NCBI RefSeq assembly: GCF_002303885.1
Contig: NZ_MRCM01000001.1
Coordinates: 62,001 to 126,000 of the forward strand
Reading direction: 5' to 3'
Length of the DNA: 64,000 bases
DNA from: Flavobacterium sp. ACN2
GTDB taxonomy: Bacteria; Bacteroidota; Bacteroidia; Flavobacteriales; Flavobacteriaceae
The notes beneath the pieces are model-generated. The model was given only the letters and a program-made list of their open reading frames with translations, was not told where the DNA came from and did no database searches. A program made the position numbers and the translations under genes. Of this stretch, positions 1 to 10,800 are shown in pieces (positions within the stretch are counted from its first letter, which is position 1; each line of letters begins with the position of its first letter).

Positions 1-271
1 CATCTCCCAATTCTTTTACAACCGAAGGATTTCGTTCTGAATAGACATCTGTAGTATAATTTCCTGTTCTGTAATTGAAAACATCCAAACTCGCACGGTT
101 CATTCCCATATTACCTTCGTTTAGAAGATAAAAACCTTCAATCTTTCCATCGCTTCTTGGCGCTGCAACACTCACATCCGAAGAAAGAAATATCGTTTCG
201 TCTTCTCTGCAGGAAACTAAAAAAATGGCAATACTTAAACTGAATACTATTTTTAAAATGCTCTTTTTCAT
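1..271 (-). CDS. BtuG-like surface lipoprotein (DUF5074/YncE-type propeller), 5' part only
   Basis: The first 90 codons are present and the gene runs off the left edge. The start ATG (271-269) overlaps the stop of the upstream TonB receptor as ATGA, so the two are translationally coupled. The N-terminus is a lipoprotein signal with lipobox LVSC (Cys about residue 21). It is followed by a segment reading FYLLNEGNMGMNRASLDVF, typical of the YncE-like/DUF5074 beta-propeller family. In Bacteroides, surface lipoproteins of this kind (BtuG) capture vitamin B12 and hand it to BtuB. The cobalamin riboswitch upstream supports the same role here. Family membership is read from a short N-terminal segment, so the B12 role is an inference from context. 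Confidence 0.75.
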   Translation of the reverse strand, partial: MKKSILKIVFSLSIAIFLVSCREDETIFLSSDVSVAAPRSDGKIEGFYLLNEGNMGMNRASLDVFNYRTGNYTTDVYSERNPSVVKELGD

Positions 272-2316
272 AACTCAAAACTGATTATAAATTTGAATGT
301 TCTTCCTGGCATCGGATAATTGTAAATCACTTCATATTGCTGATTGAAAGCGTTGTTGACTTCAATCGCTCCATTCAATTTGTAATTTTTGAATGTGAAA
401 GATTTTTGAACCGACAAATCGTGCGTATACCAAGGCTGAACTTCATTTACTTTAATATTATTGACATTTCCGTTGTAGCGTTTTCCGACATAAATAAAGC
501 TGTAATTGAAATTCCAAGATTCATAACCCGCATTCAAAATTCCAGATCCGCTGTGCCAAGGCGTGTAGGGAATCTGATCGCCATAAGAAGACATTTCTAA
601 ACCGACAAACTTTGTAAAATCTTGACTTTGAGAATACGTATAGGTTAAATTGGCATCTAGTTTTAGCTTATTAAAATGCGCTGCCATATTCAGAACCGTT
701 TCGATTCCTTTTCCTTTTACTTGTCCGATATTGGTCATCATCCAACGGAACAAATTCCCTGTCGGAGCGGCAATAATTTTATCTTTTGTATTGGTATAAT
801 AAGCATCTGCCTGAAAAGAAAATTTATCAAAAAAGCTTTCCCTTACGGGGAAATTATACGTAAAACCAACATCGTACTGATTCATATATTCTGGCCTCAA
901 AGTGCTCGAACCGATCATGGTATAATACAAATCGTTGAAAGTGGGCATTCTGAAAATTCGTTTAGCGAAAGCTCTTAAATTGAAATCGTATTTCTTAAAC
1001 GGCGTATAACCAAGAAATATAGCGGGAGTAAATTCGGTTTTATTGGGTGCTTGGGCGTTGTATTTCACCTCTTCGATGACGCGGGTTGCTAGTACATTTC
1101 CTAAAACTTTAAAGCCTTCATATCGGTACGAAGTTGCAAGAGAAACAAGCGCTGTATAACGCTGCGGGAAAGAAAACTGCGTTTGGATTCCTCTTCTTGT
1201 CGCATTTAGTTTATTGTATTGAAAATCGGTTGAAAGGGAAACATCCCAAGTGGGCAAAATGCTGTACATATTGACTGCAGAAAAATAGGCTTCCTGCTGA
1301 TAATAACTATCATCAGATTGCACGCCTTCTGTTACGGTTTCTCCTAAAACATTGGTTGTATCTCGTGCTATATAATGGGTGTAATCGTAAGCAAATTTTC
1401 CTTTTAGCTGAAATTTATATTTCTCTGAAACGTCTTTCGTTAAAGAAGACTGTCCGAAAAAATTCTTATCAAATTGACGGAAACCATCTCGAAACTTATT
1501 TTCTACAATAGCACCTGGAGCGCCTCTTTCAGAATCGTAGTAATACACTTTGGCATCCCAAGTTCCTTTGTTTATTTTTCCGAACAAGCCCGATTCCAAT
1601 CGGAATGCCTCAATATCGCTGTTCCATCGCGTTGCTGTGGTATCATAAGCAATGCTACCGTCTTGGTTTTTTCTTTTATACCTAAATTTATACTGTCCGT
1701 TTGATTTGATGTATTCTGAGCTTACACTCAAGCTGACTTTGTCGCTTAGTTTTTGTTCCCATCTAAAAGAAGGGTCATGATAATCAATAGACATTGTTTT
1801 GTAACGAACCAGAAGATTTGTTTTCTTATTGCCTGAAAAAGCAGGTCGTTTGGTTCGCAAATAAATCGCAGAAGCAGAAGCGAAATCTTTAGCCGATTGA
1901 AAAATTTCACTTTTCTGACCGTTGTACATCGTCAAAGATTCCATGTCGTCAAGCGAATACTTTCCTAGATCGGTTACTCCATTTTGCGCATTTCCAAGCT
2001 GAATTCCGTCGTAGAAAACACCAACATGATGCGTTCCCATATTACGAACATCAACCGTTTTAAGGCCGCCCACTCCGCCATAATCTTTAATTTGAGTTCC
2101 GGCAAAATAACGAAGCGCATCTGCGACATTGTGAGTCGCCAGATTCTCGAGTAGAACGCCCGAAAGACTTTGTACGGGAATCACTTCCTGATACGGTTTT
2201 CCTTTTAAAATAACTTCTTTTAAAACCCGCGAACTATCAGTCACTGCTTGAGAATGAAGCAAAAAAGGAACAAGTACTAAAAAAACAGAAAATAAAGTTT
2301 TAGTCAATTTATACAT
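268..2316 (-). CDS. BtuB-like TonB-dependent receptor (cobalamin uptake)
   Basis: A 682-aa outer-membrane TonB-dependent receptor. A signal peptide ends near HSQA, a plug domain follows (about residues 40-150, with KTVDVRNMG and GVFYDGIQL), and then a 22-strand-type barrel ending in the aromatic-rich KFIISFEL. A GTG lies one codon upstream (2319), but ATG at 2316 is the better start. It sits directly behind a cobalamin riboswitch on the same strand and overlaps a BtuG-like lipoprotein gene. Transport of vitamin B12 or a related corrinoid, energised by TonB, is therefore likely. Nothing in the coding sequence is broken. Substrate is assigned from the riboswitch and neighbour, not from the receptor sequence itself. 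Confidence 0.88.
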   Translation of the reverse strand: MYKLTKTLFSVFLVLVPFLLHSQAVTDSSRVLKEVILKGKPYQEVIPVQSLSGVLLENLATHNVADALRYFAGTQIKDYGGVGGLKTVDVRNMGTHHVGVFYDGIQLGNAQNGVTDLGKYSLDDMESLTMYNGQKSEIFQSAKDFASASAIYLRTKRPAFSGNKKTNLLVRYKTMSIDYHDPSFRWEQKLSDKVSLSVSSEYIKSNGQYKFRYKRKNQDGSIAYDTTATRWNSDIEAFRLESGLFGKINKGTWDAKVYYYDSERGAPGAIVENKFRDGFRQFDKNFFGQSSLTKDVSEKYKFQLKGKFAYDYTHYIARDTTNVLGETVTEGVQSDDSYYQQEAYFSAVNMYSILPTWDVSLSTDFQYNKLNATRRGIQTQFSFPQRYTALVSLATSYRYEGFKVLGNVLATRVIEEVKYNAQAPNKTEFTPAIFLGYTPFKKYDFNLRAFAKRIFRMPTFNDLYYTMIGSSTLRPEYMNQYDVGFTYNFPVRESFFDKFSFQADAYYTNTKDKIIAAPTGNLFRWMMTNIGQVKGKGIETVLNMAAHFNKLKLDANLTYTYSQSQDFTKFVGLEMSSYGDQIPYTPWHSGSGILNAGYESWNFNYSFIYVGKRYNGNVNNIKVNEVQPWYTHDLSVQKSFTFKNYKLNGAIEVNNAFNQQYEVIYNYPMPGRTFKFIISFEL

Positions 2317-2436
2317 CACGATTTTATTAAATAAACTTTACGTGATGCAACAATTATAAAAACATAGAAATAGACCAACTATCCTAAATAGCAGGTCATT
2401 ATCTTGTCATCAACTTCATACCACGAAAGTTTTAAA

Positions 2437-2640
2437 CTATGTGATCGTGGCAGGTCTCCTGACTTATTCCATCTTTAAACGGCCTTCTCATCCGAAACAA
2501 CGAACAATGGCATTAGTAATGTTTAAAGACTTAAATAGAACTTACAGTAGCGGGTCTGTTCAGGATTTACACCTGATTCCCTTTTAACTATTTCTTCTGA
2601 ATTGAAAAAATAGACCAAAATCAGCCGCAAAGATAGAATT
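2437..2640 (-). promoter_or_regulatory. Cobalamin (AdoCbl) riboswitch
   Basis: On the minus strand the 3' part reads TAAGTCAGGAGACCTGCC (about 2467-2450), the classic closing element of the cobalamin riboswitch. Further 5' lie the GGAATCAGGTGTAAATCCTG-type segment (about 2582-2562) and the core GACCCGCTACTGTAA (about 2560-2546), all in canonical order. About 120 nt separate it from the receptor start. It should repress the receptor and lipoprotein when cobalamin is plentiful. The outer limits are estimates. The 2317-2679 gap is otherwise empty of genes. Confidence 0.93.
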
Positions 2641-2679
2641 ATCTTTTAAAAATGTAAATTCGAAAGATTTTAAAGCCTA

Positions 2680-3981
2680 TTATTTTTTGTTTCGTCTAAA
2701 ATTGATCGCATTAAAAGAATACGAAACCATCAAATAACTCCAAAACGACAGTTTTTCTACGTCTTGTACCTTGGGAAGGTTTGTCATTGAATCTGTAGAT
2801 TTATAAAATGAAAATGCACCGTTAATTTCTAACTCTTTAATAGGAACATATTTTATAGAAATATCATTTTCAAATCCTAAAAATTTTGACATTGTGTGAT
2901 TTAAATTATTCTGCAAAGAATATTGTGTATAAAAAAGATGAAAATCTGAACGAAAAGTAAGTTTTGAATTTATTGGAAACAAAGCAAACAAATACGGATT
3001 CACAAGACCTTTTCCTCCAACATCAGCAGGAAAACGTGTAAAAACATTCATGTTTCCATTAAATTTCCAAGTAACGCCATATAAAACATCAAAGTCTCCT
3101 GAATTTTCTTTCCCTGTCTGTAAACTGCTTCCGCTAATTATCTCCGCTCCTAATCGTAAAGTAGTTTTTGGCAATGATAATTTCACTTCTGGCTGGAAAT
3201 AGTATGCAAACAAATGCTGCCCTTTTTGATTTCTACCAAATTGCAAGTAGCTGTTTAAAGTATAATACCATTGCTTCTTTTTAAACTCAATTCTTCCTCC
3301 TGTAGTGGCGCGAGTGTATAGTGTTTCTGAATTTGTTTTCTCTAAAAAATCAACGGTATTTATAGAATTAAAAGAAAGATTTTTATTCGAATTATAACTA
3401 AAGTTGTACACCAGCATGTATTTGTATTTATTGGAAGCAACTGGAGAATAAGCACTTTCAAAACTTGTATTGTATTTTCTCGTAAACACAAAGAAAAAAT
3501 CATGGGCAAAATGTGGCGTATATTTCATAATTCGAATTCCTTCATGTGCTCTACCCTGCTGAGCCCAAGGCGCATCCGAAAATAATCTGCCGTTATCTAA
3601 TAAAATATTTTGTCTTCCTACACGAAAGTTTATGTCCTTAAATTTCGTTTCCAAAAACAACTGATAAAAATTAATGCTTCCGACTTTAGAATTTGAATTT
3701 GCTTCATCCCACAAATGAATTTCTTGTAAATCGGATTTTATAAACCATTTTTTACGCAAGTATTGCATTGAAACTCTATTTCTCTGCGTTATGTAAAAAT
3801 AAGGATCTATCGAGTCATTTGGAGGAAGTATATAATTTGAAGTATATTCTGCTCTTGGACGTATTTCTATATTCATCAAAAACTGCTGCGACAAACTATC
3901 TCTTTTTTGTGCATTTAAATATCCACTAACTACTAAAAACAGTAAAAAGACAATTAATTTAAATGAGTTTGCCTGAATCAT
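2680..3981 (-). CDS. Alginate-export-type outer-membrane beta-barrel protein
   Basis: A 433-aa protein with a signal peptide cleaved after GYLNA-Q. The rest is predicted amphipathic beta strands. The segments IEIRPRAEYTSNY, RNRVSMQYLRKKWF and FRVGRQNILLDNGRLF match the general pattern of the alginate export (AlgE-like) porin family common in Bacteroidota. No alginate biosynthesis or lyase gene is nearby, so 'alginate' is a family name only. The real substrate may be a small anion, a sugar or nothing specific. It appears monocistronic. The stop lies just downstream of the riboswitch region used by the next gene. Confidence 0.7.
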   Translation of the reverse strand: MIQANSFKLIVFLLFLVVSGYLNAQKRDSLSQQFLMNIEIRPRAEYTSNYILPPNDSIDPYFYITQRNRVSMQYLRKKWFIKSDLQEIHLWDEANSNSKVGSINFYQLFLETKFKDINFRVGRQNILLDNGRLFSDAPWAQQGRAHEGIRIMKYTPHFAHDFFFVFTRKYNTSFESAYSPVASNKYKYMLVYNFSYNSNKNLSFNSINTVDFLEKTNSETLYTRATTGGRIEFKKKQWYYTLNSYLQFGRNQKGQHLFAYYFQPEVKLSLPKTTLRLGAEIISGSSLQTGKENSGDFDVLYGVTWKFNGNMNVFTRFPADVGGKGLVNPYLFALFPINSKLTFRSDFHLFYTQYSLQNNLNHTMSKFLGFENDISIKYVPIKELEINGAFSFYKSTDSMTNLPKVQDVEKLSFWSYLMVSYSFNAINFRRNKK

Positions 3982-4109
3982 ATATACAAATCCTATATAA
4001 TATACAAATGTAATAATATAAGTAGTGTTATTTATTCTAGCAAAAAGACTTATTTGTGATATCGCTTCAAAGAAATAGCTAATAGGTTCAAAATTAATAT
4101 TACTAAAGC

Positions 4110-4142
4110 AAAAAAACCACTCCTAAAAAAGAGTGGTTTAAA
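4110..4142 (-). terminator. Rho-independent terminator of the 4171-4818 gene
   Basis: Minus strand: AAACCACTC stem, an 8-nt T/A-rich loop, GAGTGGTTT, followed by a run of T. The arms are 4114-4122 and 4131-4139. It lies about 30 nt past the stop codon of the outer-membrane protein gene. Confidence 0.85.
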
Positions 4143-4170
4143 AAAGATATGAAGAAGAATGTTACTAACT

Positions 4171-4818
4171 CTACTTAAAAAAATAACCTACTGTTATTTG
4201 AAAAATTCGGTTCTTCATATCGCTGTTAATACTATAATTGGTGTTTGCGGTTACATCTTTAAAGACATCAGTATAAGAAACATTATATCTTGCATCTGCA
4301 TAAAATTTGTCTTTAAACTGATAACCCAATCCGAAATTTACAGAAGCATCTACTCCATTTGAATACTCTTTTAAATTCATTTCTTCATGGTTATCATAAC
4401 CTAAAAAGTTGTCTTGATATTTATTGTTTGCTTTTAAAAGTATTCCTACTTGAGGCCCAGCTTGTAAACTCAACCCTTTAACAACATAATATTTCAGCAT
4501 TACTGGAATGTTTAAATAATTTATGGCAATGGTGCTTTTGTAATGTGAGTTTTGAACTTCTGGATCTGAATAAGACAATTTCATTCCCTGCTGACTGTAT
4601 AATAACTCCGGCTGTACCGAGAAGTTTTTTGCCAACGGAATTTCAGCCATTAAACCGGCTGTAAATCCTGTTTTATCAGAGGAGTTCAATTCGTTATCAT
4701 CAAATGTTAGGCTCGAAATATTCAAGCCCGCTTTTACTCCCAGTTTCACCTTTTCGGTTTGGGCCATTACACCTGCACACATCAGTAGTGCACAGATTAT
4801 TAGCTTTGATTTTTTCAT
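4171..4818 (-). CDS. PorT-family outer-membrane beta-barrel protein
   Basis: A 215-aa protein with a signal peptide (cleavage after GVMA-Q). A small eight-strand-type barrel follows, of the OMP_b-brl_2/PorT-like class: KLGVKAGLNISSL near the N-terminus, FTAGLMAEIPLAKNFSVQPELLYSQQG in the middle, and terminal FQITVGYFFK. Such proteins are abundant in Flavobacteriia and mostly of unknown function. The family name does not mean it is the T9SS component PorT. It is followed by a strong terminator. It lies 64 nt downstream of the M4 peptidase stop, separated from it by a perfect 9-bp hairpin. Confidence 0.8.
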   Translation of the reverse strand: MKKSKLIICALLMCAGVMAQTEKVKLGVKAGLNISSLTFDDNELNSSDKTGFTAGLMAEIPLAKNFSVQPELLYSQQGMKLSYSDPEVQNSHYKSTIAINYLNIPVMLKYYVVKGLSLQAGPQVGILLKANNKYQDNFLGYDNHEEMNLKEYSNGVDASVNFGLGYQFKDKFYADARYNVSYTDVFKDVTANTNYSINSDMKNRIFQITVGYFFK

Positions 4819-4840
4819 CGTATTTGTTTGTTTTAGGAAG

Positions 4841-4863
4841 GGCAGTTCTACACGAGAACTGCC
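4841..4863. repeat. Perfect 9-bp hairpin between the OMP gene and the M4 peptidase gene
   Basis: GGCAGTTCT (4841-4849), 5-nt loop, AGAACTGCC (4855-4863). It lies 20 nt past the stop of the minus-strand peptidase gene and before the OMP start. It has no following T-run on the minus strand, so it may be a 3'-stabilising structure or a weak terminator rather than a canonical one. Confidence 0.7.
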
Positions 4864-4882
4864 ATTTCTATCTGTATTTTTG

Positions 4883-7800
4883 TTACTTTTTAATGATCTT
4901 AGCGGTGTACTTTTTACCTTGAACTGTACAGTCTAAAATATAAACTCCAGTTGCAAGCTGACTTACATTTACGCTTGACGGAACAGCAGAATAGGTTTTA
5001 CTCCAAATGGCATTACCTTCCATAGAATAAATTTTCATTTCAACTTCGCCTTCTGCTTTTTCAGCCAAGAAGATGTTTACATTATCTGCCACTGGATTTG
5101 GGAAAACTCGGAATGAATTTGTCAATTTTCCGATAAGCAACCCTTTAGAATCAATTGGAGCAGACATATTTGTACAGCCGTGTGCATTTGTTACTTGAAG
5201 ACTATAACTTCCTTCCCAAATTGTAGCAACTGTTTTTTCGGTTGCATTTGGCAAAGGTCTTCCGTTTAAATACCACTGATAACCTGTAGCATCACTAGAA
5301 GCTGTAATTTTATTTCCTTCTAATGCCTGAATTTCTGGAACTGTATTTTCAAGAACATTAATAGTAGTAGTGAAAATTTTCCCTAATCCGTGTTCGTTGT
5401 AAACCGTTACGAAATAATCTCCGCTTTCTGTTGTAGTGAAAGTTGGATCTGTAGAACCATCAAACCACTCGTAAGCAGCATAATTTCCAGGATTTAAAAC
5501 TACTTCAGGGCCACAAACATCTCCGCTTGGAAGCTCAGATTCGAAAGTATCAAATACCACAGTTACTTTTTCAGCAAGGCTGCATCCATTTTCCAATGTT
5601 GCTGTTACGGTATAATCTCCTGCTTTATCAACATTTATAGAATTGGTAGTTTCACCAGAGCTCCATTTGTATGAAGTCGCTTCTAATTCTTTAGCAGAAA
5701 AGTTTCTCTCTGCATCCAGAAATACACTTTTACCTGCATAAGCATGGATAACTGACACATCAAACATTTTAAAATCTGACGGCACACCTTGGTATACATA
5801 ATTCTTGATACTATTATTTTGTTCGATAGCATCGTTTTCCATTTTTGCATTCACGGCAAATACATGAGAATCTCCAGAATCATCTAGTTTAGGCTGTTTG
5901 ATAAAAGTATAATCAATACTTTCACCAACCGGAATTCCTGATGCAACGGCTTCTGAGATTTTTTCTGATGTATTACTATACTCCAAATCTAACTGGATAG
6001 AATTTTCTTTAATCGCAACTTGCCCTTCGTTTGTCAGTCTAACTTTTACTTCGCTATTGCCACAAATATCTTTTGGAGACAAAATTTGAACAGAAACATC
6101 TAAAACAGCCTCACTTATTACTTTAAGATCATCTAAAACCATATAAGAATACCCATCTGATTTTGCATGTCTAAAACGGAACAATACTGATTTTCCAGCA
6201 TATTTGGTAATGTTTAAGACTGCTTTTTGCCATTCGGTATCTACATAAGTTCCTTGATTTGTTGCTCTCCAAGCTTCAGTCCATTCTCCGCCAACTGGCT
6301 TAATATCTACAATTAAAGCATCATTGACATTACTTTGCATAGCGTAATAAAACTCTAAAGCTGTAGCACTTGCAGATAGTTTATAAAGTGGAGAAATTAA
6401 TTCGCTATAGTAATAATAACCTTCTAATTGACTGTATAAAAGTTTACCGTTAGCGTCTCCTGTTCGGTTTTTTAACGGAACCGTCAAATAGGTATTATCT
6501 GGAGTTGTAACCGCTCTCCAAGGATAATTTTCATCACTTTGATTAGAAATAAACCCTTTTGATCCAAATATTGAACCTTGTGTCAGATTAGCGAAATCCT
6601 CTGTGTTTAGTTCCAATGCTTTTTCAACAACTTGAAAAGATGCAGTAAGACTTTTAACATCTGTATTTGCCTCTCCATCGGCAGTTGCCTGCACTTTAAT
6701 TTCGTAATTTCCAGCTGCTAATTTAGGAAGACCGTCTATTTTATAAACAAGAGTTTCACCTTGTCGTATCGTTTTAGTTCTTTCTAATGAAACTGGTTCA
6801 CCAATGGAGTTTCCGTTCTGAAGAATTTGATATTTGATCGTAACTTTCTCCAATGTTTTATAAGCTACATTTCTTGCATCAATATAAAACTCATGCGAAG
6901 GTACATCTTCATAAACCGTTTCACCCACAACTAAATTCGATAGCTGTAAATTACTTTTAGTTGATGTAATTTCAATATTATCTACTGCAAAACCATTACC
7001 AAAAAAGCCGTTGTCATTTTGCTGAAAGGCAACCATAACACAAGAATTTCCAGCATAAGCACTTAAATCAACATTATATCCAAACCAAGCACCATAATAA
7101 GGCATTTTAAACACCTCTTTCCAAGTTGTTCCACCATCTATACTTACTTTTACAAAACCGTCTGACCATTGTTGCGGATCTCCAAAACCATCAAATGCTA
7201 AGTGTGCTTCTTTGTAATTGGTTAAATCAAATACTGGTGAAACCAGCATATCGTTTGAAGCATCACAATTGCATTTGTCATCATTACTTGCCATAAACTT
7301 GGTGTGATCTTCAAGAAACCATCCTGGAGAGCCTAAATCTGCTCGCACTCCATGTTTCCATCCTGCAGAACCTTTATTTTCAGAAGTTCTCCATCCTTTA
7401 TATTTAGAATCGTCTTCAAAATCCATTTTGTACGGAAGTACAGAAACTTTCATGTCTTCGTTATTCCAATTATCGTACGTTAATGTTACGGCATTGTTTC
7501 CTTGTTTAAGGTCTTTTGCCATGTCTTCAGGAAAAACAGAAACCGAAATCGTATGCTCTCCGATATTTTTTAGATTAATATTAGGAACAGAATAGTTTAT
7601 CGTGTCTTTAAACTTAGCGAAGTTTAAAGTTGTTTTTTCTGATTTTGAAAAAACTTCGACTTTTGCTGCATCCAGAATTTTAGTTGTAATAATAACTTCC
7701 TGACTTGCAGTCGCAAAATTGTTTGTTATTTTAGCAATTACTGCCGCATTATTATTGTTGATATCACATTTACCAGCGTCAAATTGTGCCGATACAACTT

Positions 7801-10800
7801 CTAAATCGTAAGGCGCATCGCTCACTAAAATGTTATCTATAAATCCGCCCAGGAATCCGTCATAATAATCATCCGATTTTACATGGAAACGAATAGCGGC
7901 CTTTTTTCCTGCTAATTCATTTAAACGAATTTGATAAGGATCTTTTCTAAGTTGGGTATTTACACCTGTAAACCAAGCGCCATCAAATAAATTATTGCCA
8001 TGTTCTATTTCTGGATAATTTACTGTATTTATTTTTTTCCAGCTTTTACCTTTATCTTCCGAATATTCAACAATTAAACCATCGTAAGTTCTATGCAGTA
8101 AATAATACAAATCGAATTCAACATATGGAGAAACTACATTAGTGAAATCGAAGATTGGAGATTCTAAAACGAAATCAGAATTAAGTCCCATTCTGTCAGT
8201 TCCTTTAAAGTCTACCATTCCCCACATATATTGTGATTTAACAGTTCTAAAAGTTGCAGGATAATTTTGAAATACAAACTTCTGATTCCCGCTTAACGCT
8301 TTTGTGTTCCATCCTCCAGGCGTTCTTTCAAATCCTTCACTATAAGGAAATTGTGTTATAACATCGCTGTAAGCAGCATTTATGATACTATTATTTGTCG
8401 TAACTGGATCTTTATCATAGGTTACATAAGCTTCGTAAGTGTGCAATCCCGCCGCTGATAAATCGACAGCAGTATCAAAAGATATTTTCATTTCTGAATT
8501 TCCTTTAAAAGCAGTCTGTAACGTCACATCTTTCCAAATTGTTGCGCTTCCAGCTTTTGTATCGGCATATCCAATTTTTAAAACAGTTCCCACTGGAATA
8601 TCTTGACAGCCTAAATTAAAAATCGTAATAGCCGGAGTATAACTTGTTGTAAGTAAATCTCCAGTATACATTGGAAGATCTAAAGCTGTCGCTTTAATAT
8701 CAAAATCTTTTTGTGCAGTGGCAACATATATGCCTGTAACAAAAGAATATCCTTCTTCAACCCCAAAATCTACAATCGGATTAAGATCTACTTTTACTTC
8801 TACATAGGTCGTTGCATTTATTTGATACGGTATTGTGCTTTTTACTTCAATAGTTGTTTCTTCTCCAATTCCTAAATCTTTAGTAAAAGGAACTTTCCCA
8901 TCATTAGTATAAAAAGTAATAAGTCTGCCAAGTGCGCTTGCCATGGCTCTTAATTTGAAATTTAAAACTTCATCCGCTTTAATAATAGAAGTTCCTGTAT
9001 TTCTTAGTGTAATATAAAAAGGCTCGTCACCTTTTAATGGCCCGCAAGAAGTTGAAGGATTTTCTACCGAAACAATAGTTATTTGTCGATCTGCATAAGC
9101 TGTACCTACCCCAATTGCATACCAAGCATTAGTAACTTGTTTAAACTCTTCAGAACCTAAACCATACAAATCTTCTGTTGCCATCAAAGTTGCCTGACGC
9201 ATGTCGCTAAAATTTGAAGACGGCGATAAATATTCTGTTAATGCTATGTAGGCAATCTTTTCAGCTTTAGCTAAACCAATCGGTTTAACCGTATAACTGT
9301 TATTAAGATCATTAATCCCTTCTCCACCTTCTGCCAAAAGATAAAACCAATAATTGGTAATACCGCTGTTAATGTGCACACCTCCATTATCATACGATAT
9401 GTTGGCTGGATTTACCCAATTTGTCCCTCCATAGGTATCAGGCTGTCCCTGCGCTTTTGGATTAGCCATGCTTCTTAAACTTCCGTGAGAATACAATTCG
9501 TCTCCCAAAAGCCAAATATCATTTTTAGTATCTCTTCCAGCGTAAAATTCAATAGAAACACCAAAAATATCACTAAAAGATTCGTTCATTGCACCCGATT
9601 CTCCTTGGTAAATTAATCCCGCAGAAAATTGTGTTACTGCATGCGTTAATTCATGTCCAGTAATGGCCAAACTTACAAAAGGCTGGTTTTTACCATCTCC
9701 AAACTGCGCCCATCCTCCTGTCCAAGAGGCATTTTCAACATTGGTTCCTAAGTGAGCAAGACCAAAAATGGTCATTCCTTTGTCATCAACACTATTTCGG
9801 CTAAATTTTTCTTCGTAATAGTTTAAAGTCTTTTGCAGTCCCCAATGAATATCGATTGCTACTTCATCGTGATCTTTGTTGTATAAATCATTCCAGTTAT
9901 TATCTTCATCGATATATTCTGTAAGCACTTCATCAGATGCATGTTCTGCATGATTCATATTCAAAGTATAAATGGGCACTTTGTATTTTCCTTCCAAAGT
10001 TTCCAATCTATAGCCATCTGCATATTGAGTTGTACCAAAAGTAACATCTCCAGAGAATCTTGCTTTTCCTTTACCAATTGTACTTCTGCCATCAATAATA
10101 GGCGAAGAAGACGAATGAAGATCTCTGCTTAAATCAATTTTTAAAATGACTTTTCCTGTATTAGCATCAACATAAATCGTCTGACTTGACTGCGGATTTG
10201 TAGCGAAAATATCGTACTTCCATGCCAAATGATATTCTGTTAATTCAGAAGAAAAATTAGGTCCCACATAAACCAATTCTCCTTGTGGTTTTGTACTAAT
10301 TTTTTTATGGACTAAAGACGATAATTTTTTGCTTTGCCAAACATATTCTTTAGCATTTACTGTATTTAATGCATTTTGTAAAGCAGCCGACGCGTTTACT
10401 TTATAATTACTGTTTGCAGGCAATTTTTTACTGATATGCCCAAAAGCTTCAATTTTGCTCTTATTATCTCTCACTTTATAAATCGCTCCTTCAACAGGAA
10501 CAGCATTATGCATTTGCTGATAAGTAGCGAGACTTCTGCCGTGTTTATCTGAAACCGATCTCAGTTGCATCTTATCTGCACTCGAAAGTTCAAAATCTGA
10601 TCTTTTAACTTCAAATACATTACGAATTGTCAGATTAGACGACTTTGCAAAAGATCTCACTTTTGTGCTGTCTGCACTTTGAACATTTTTAGCCGTTGAA
10701 GCACTTTGACTTTTGTCAAAAAGTTTCTGACTAGCTTTTAATCTCTTATTTACATCATCACTTTCTTGTTGCGAAAGTGCTGTTCCATTGACACTTTTTT

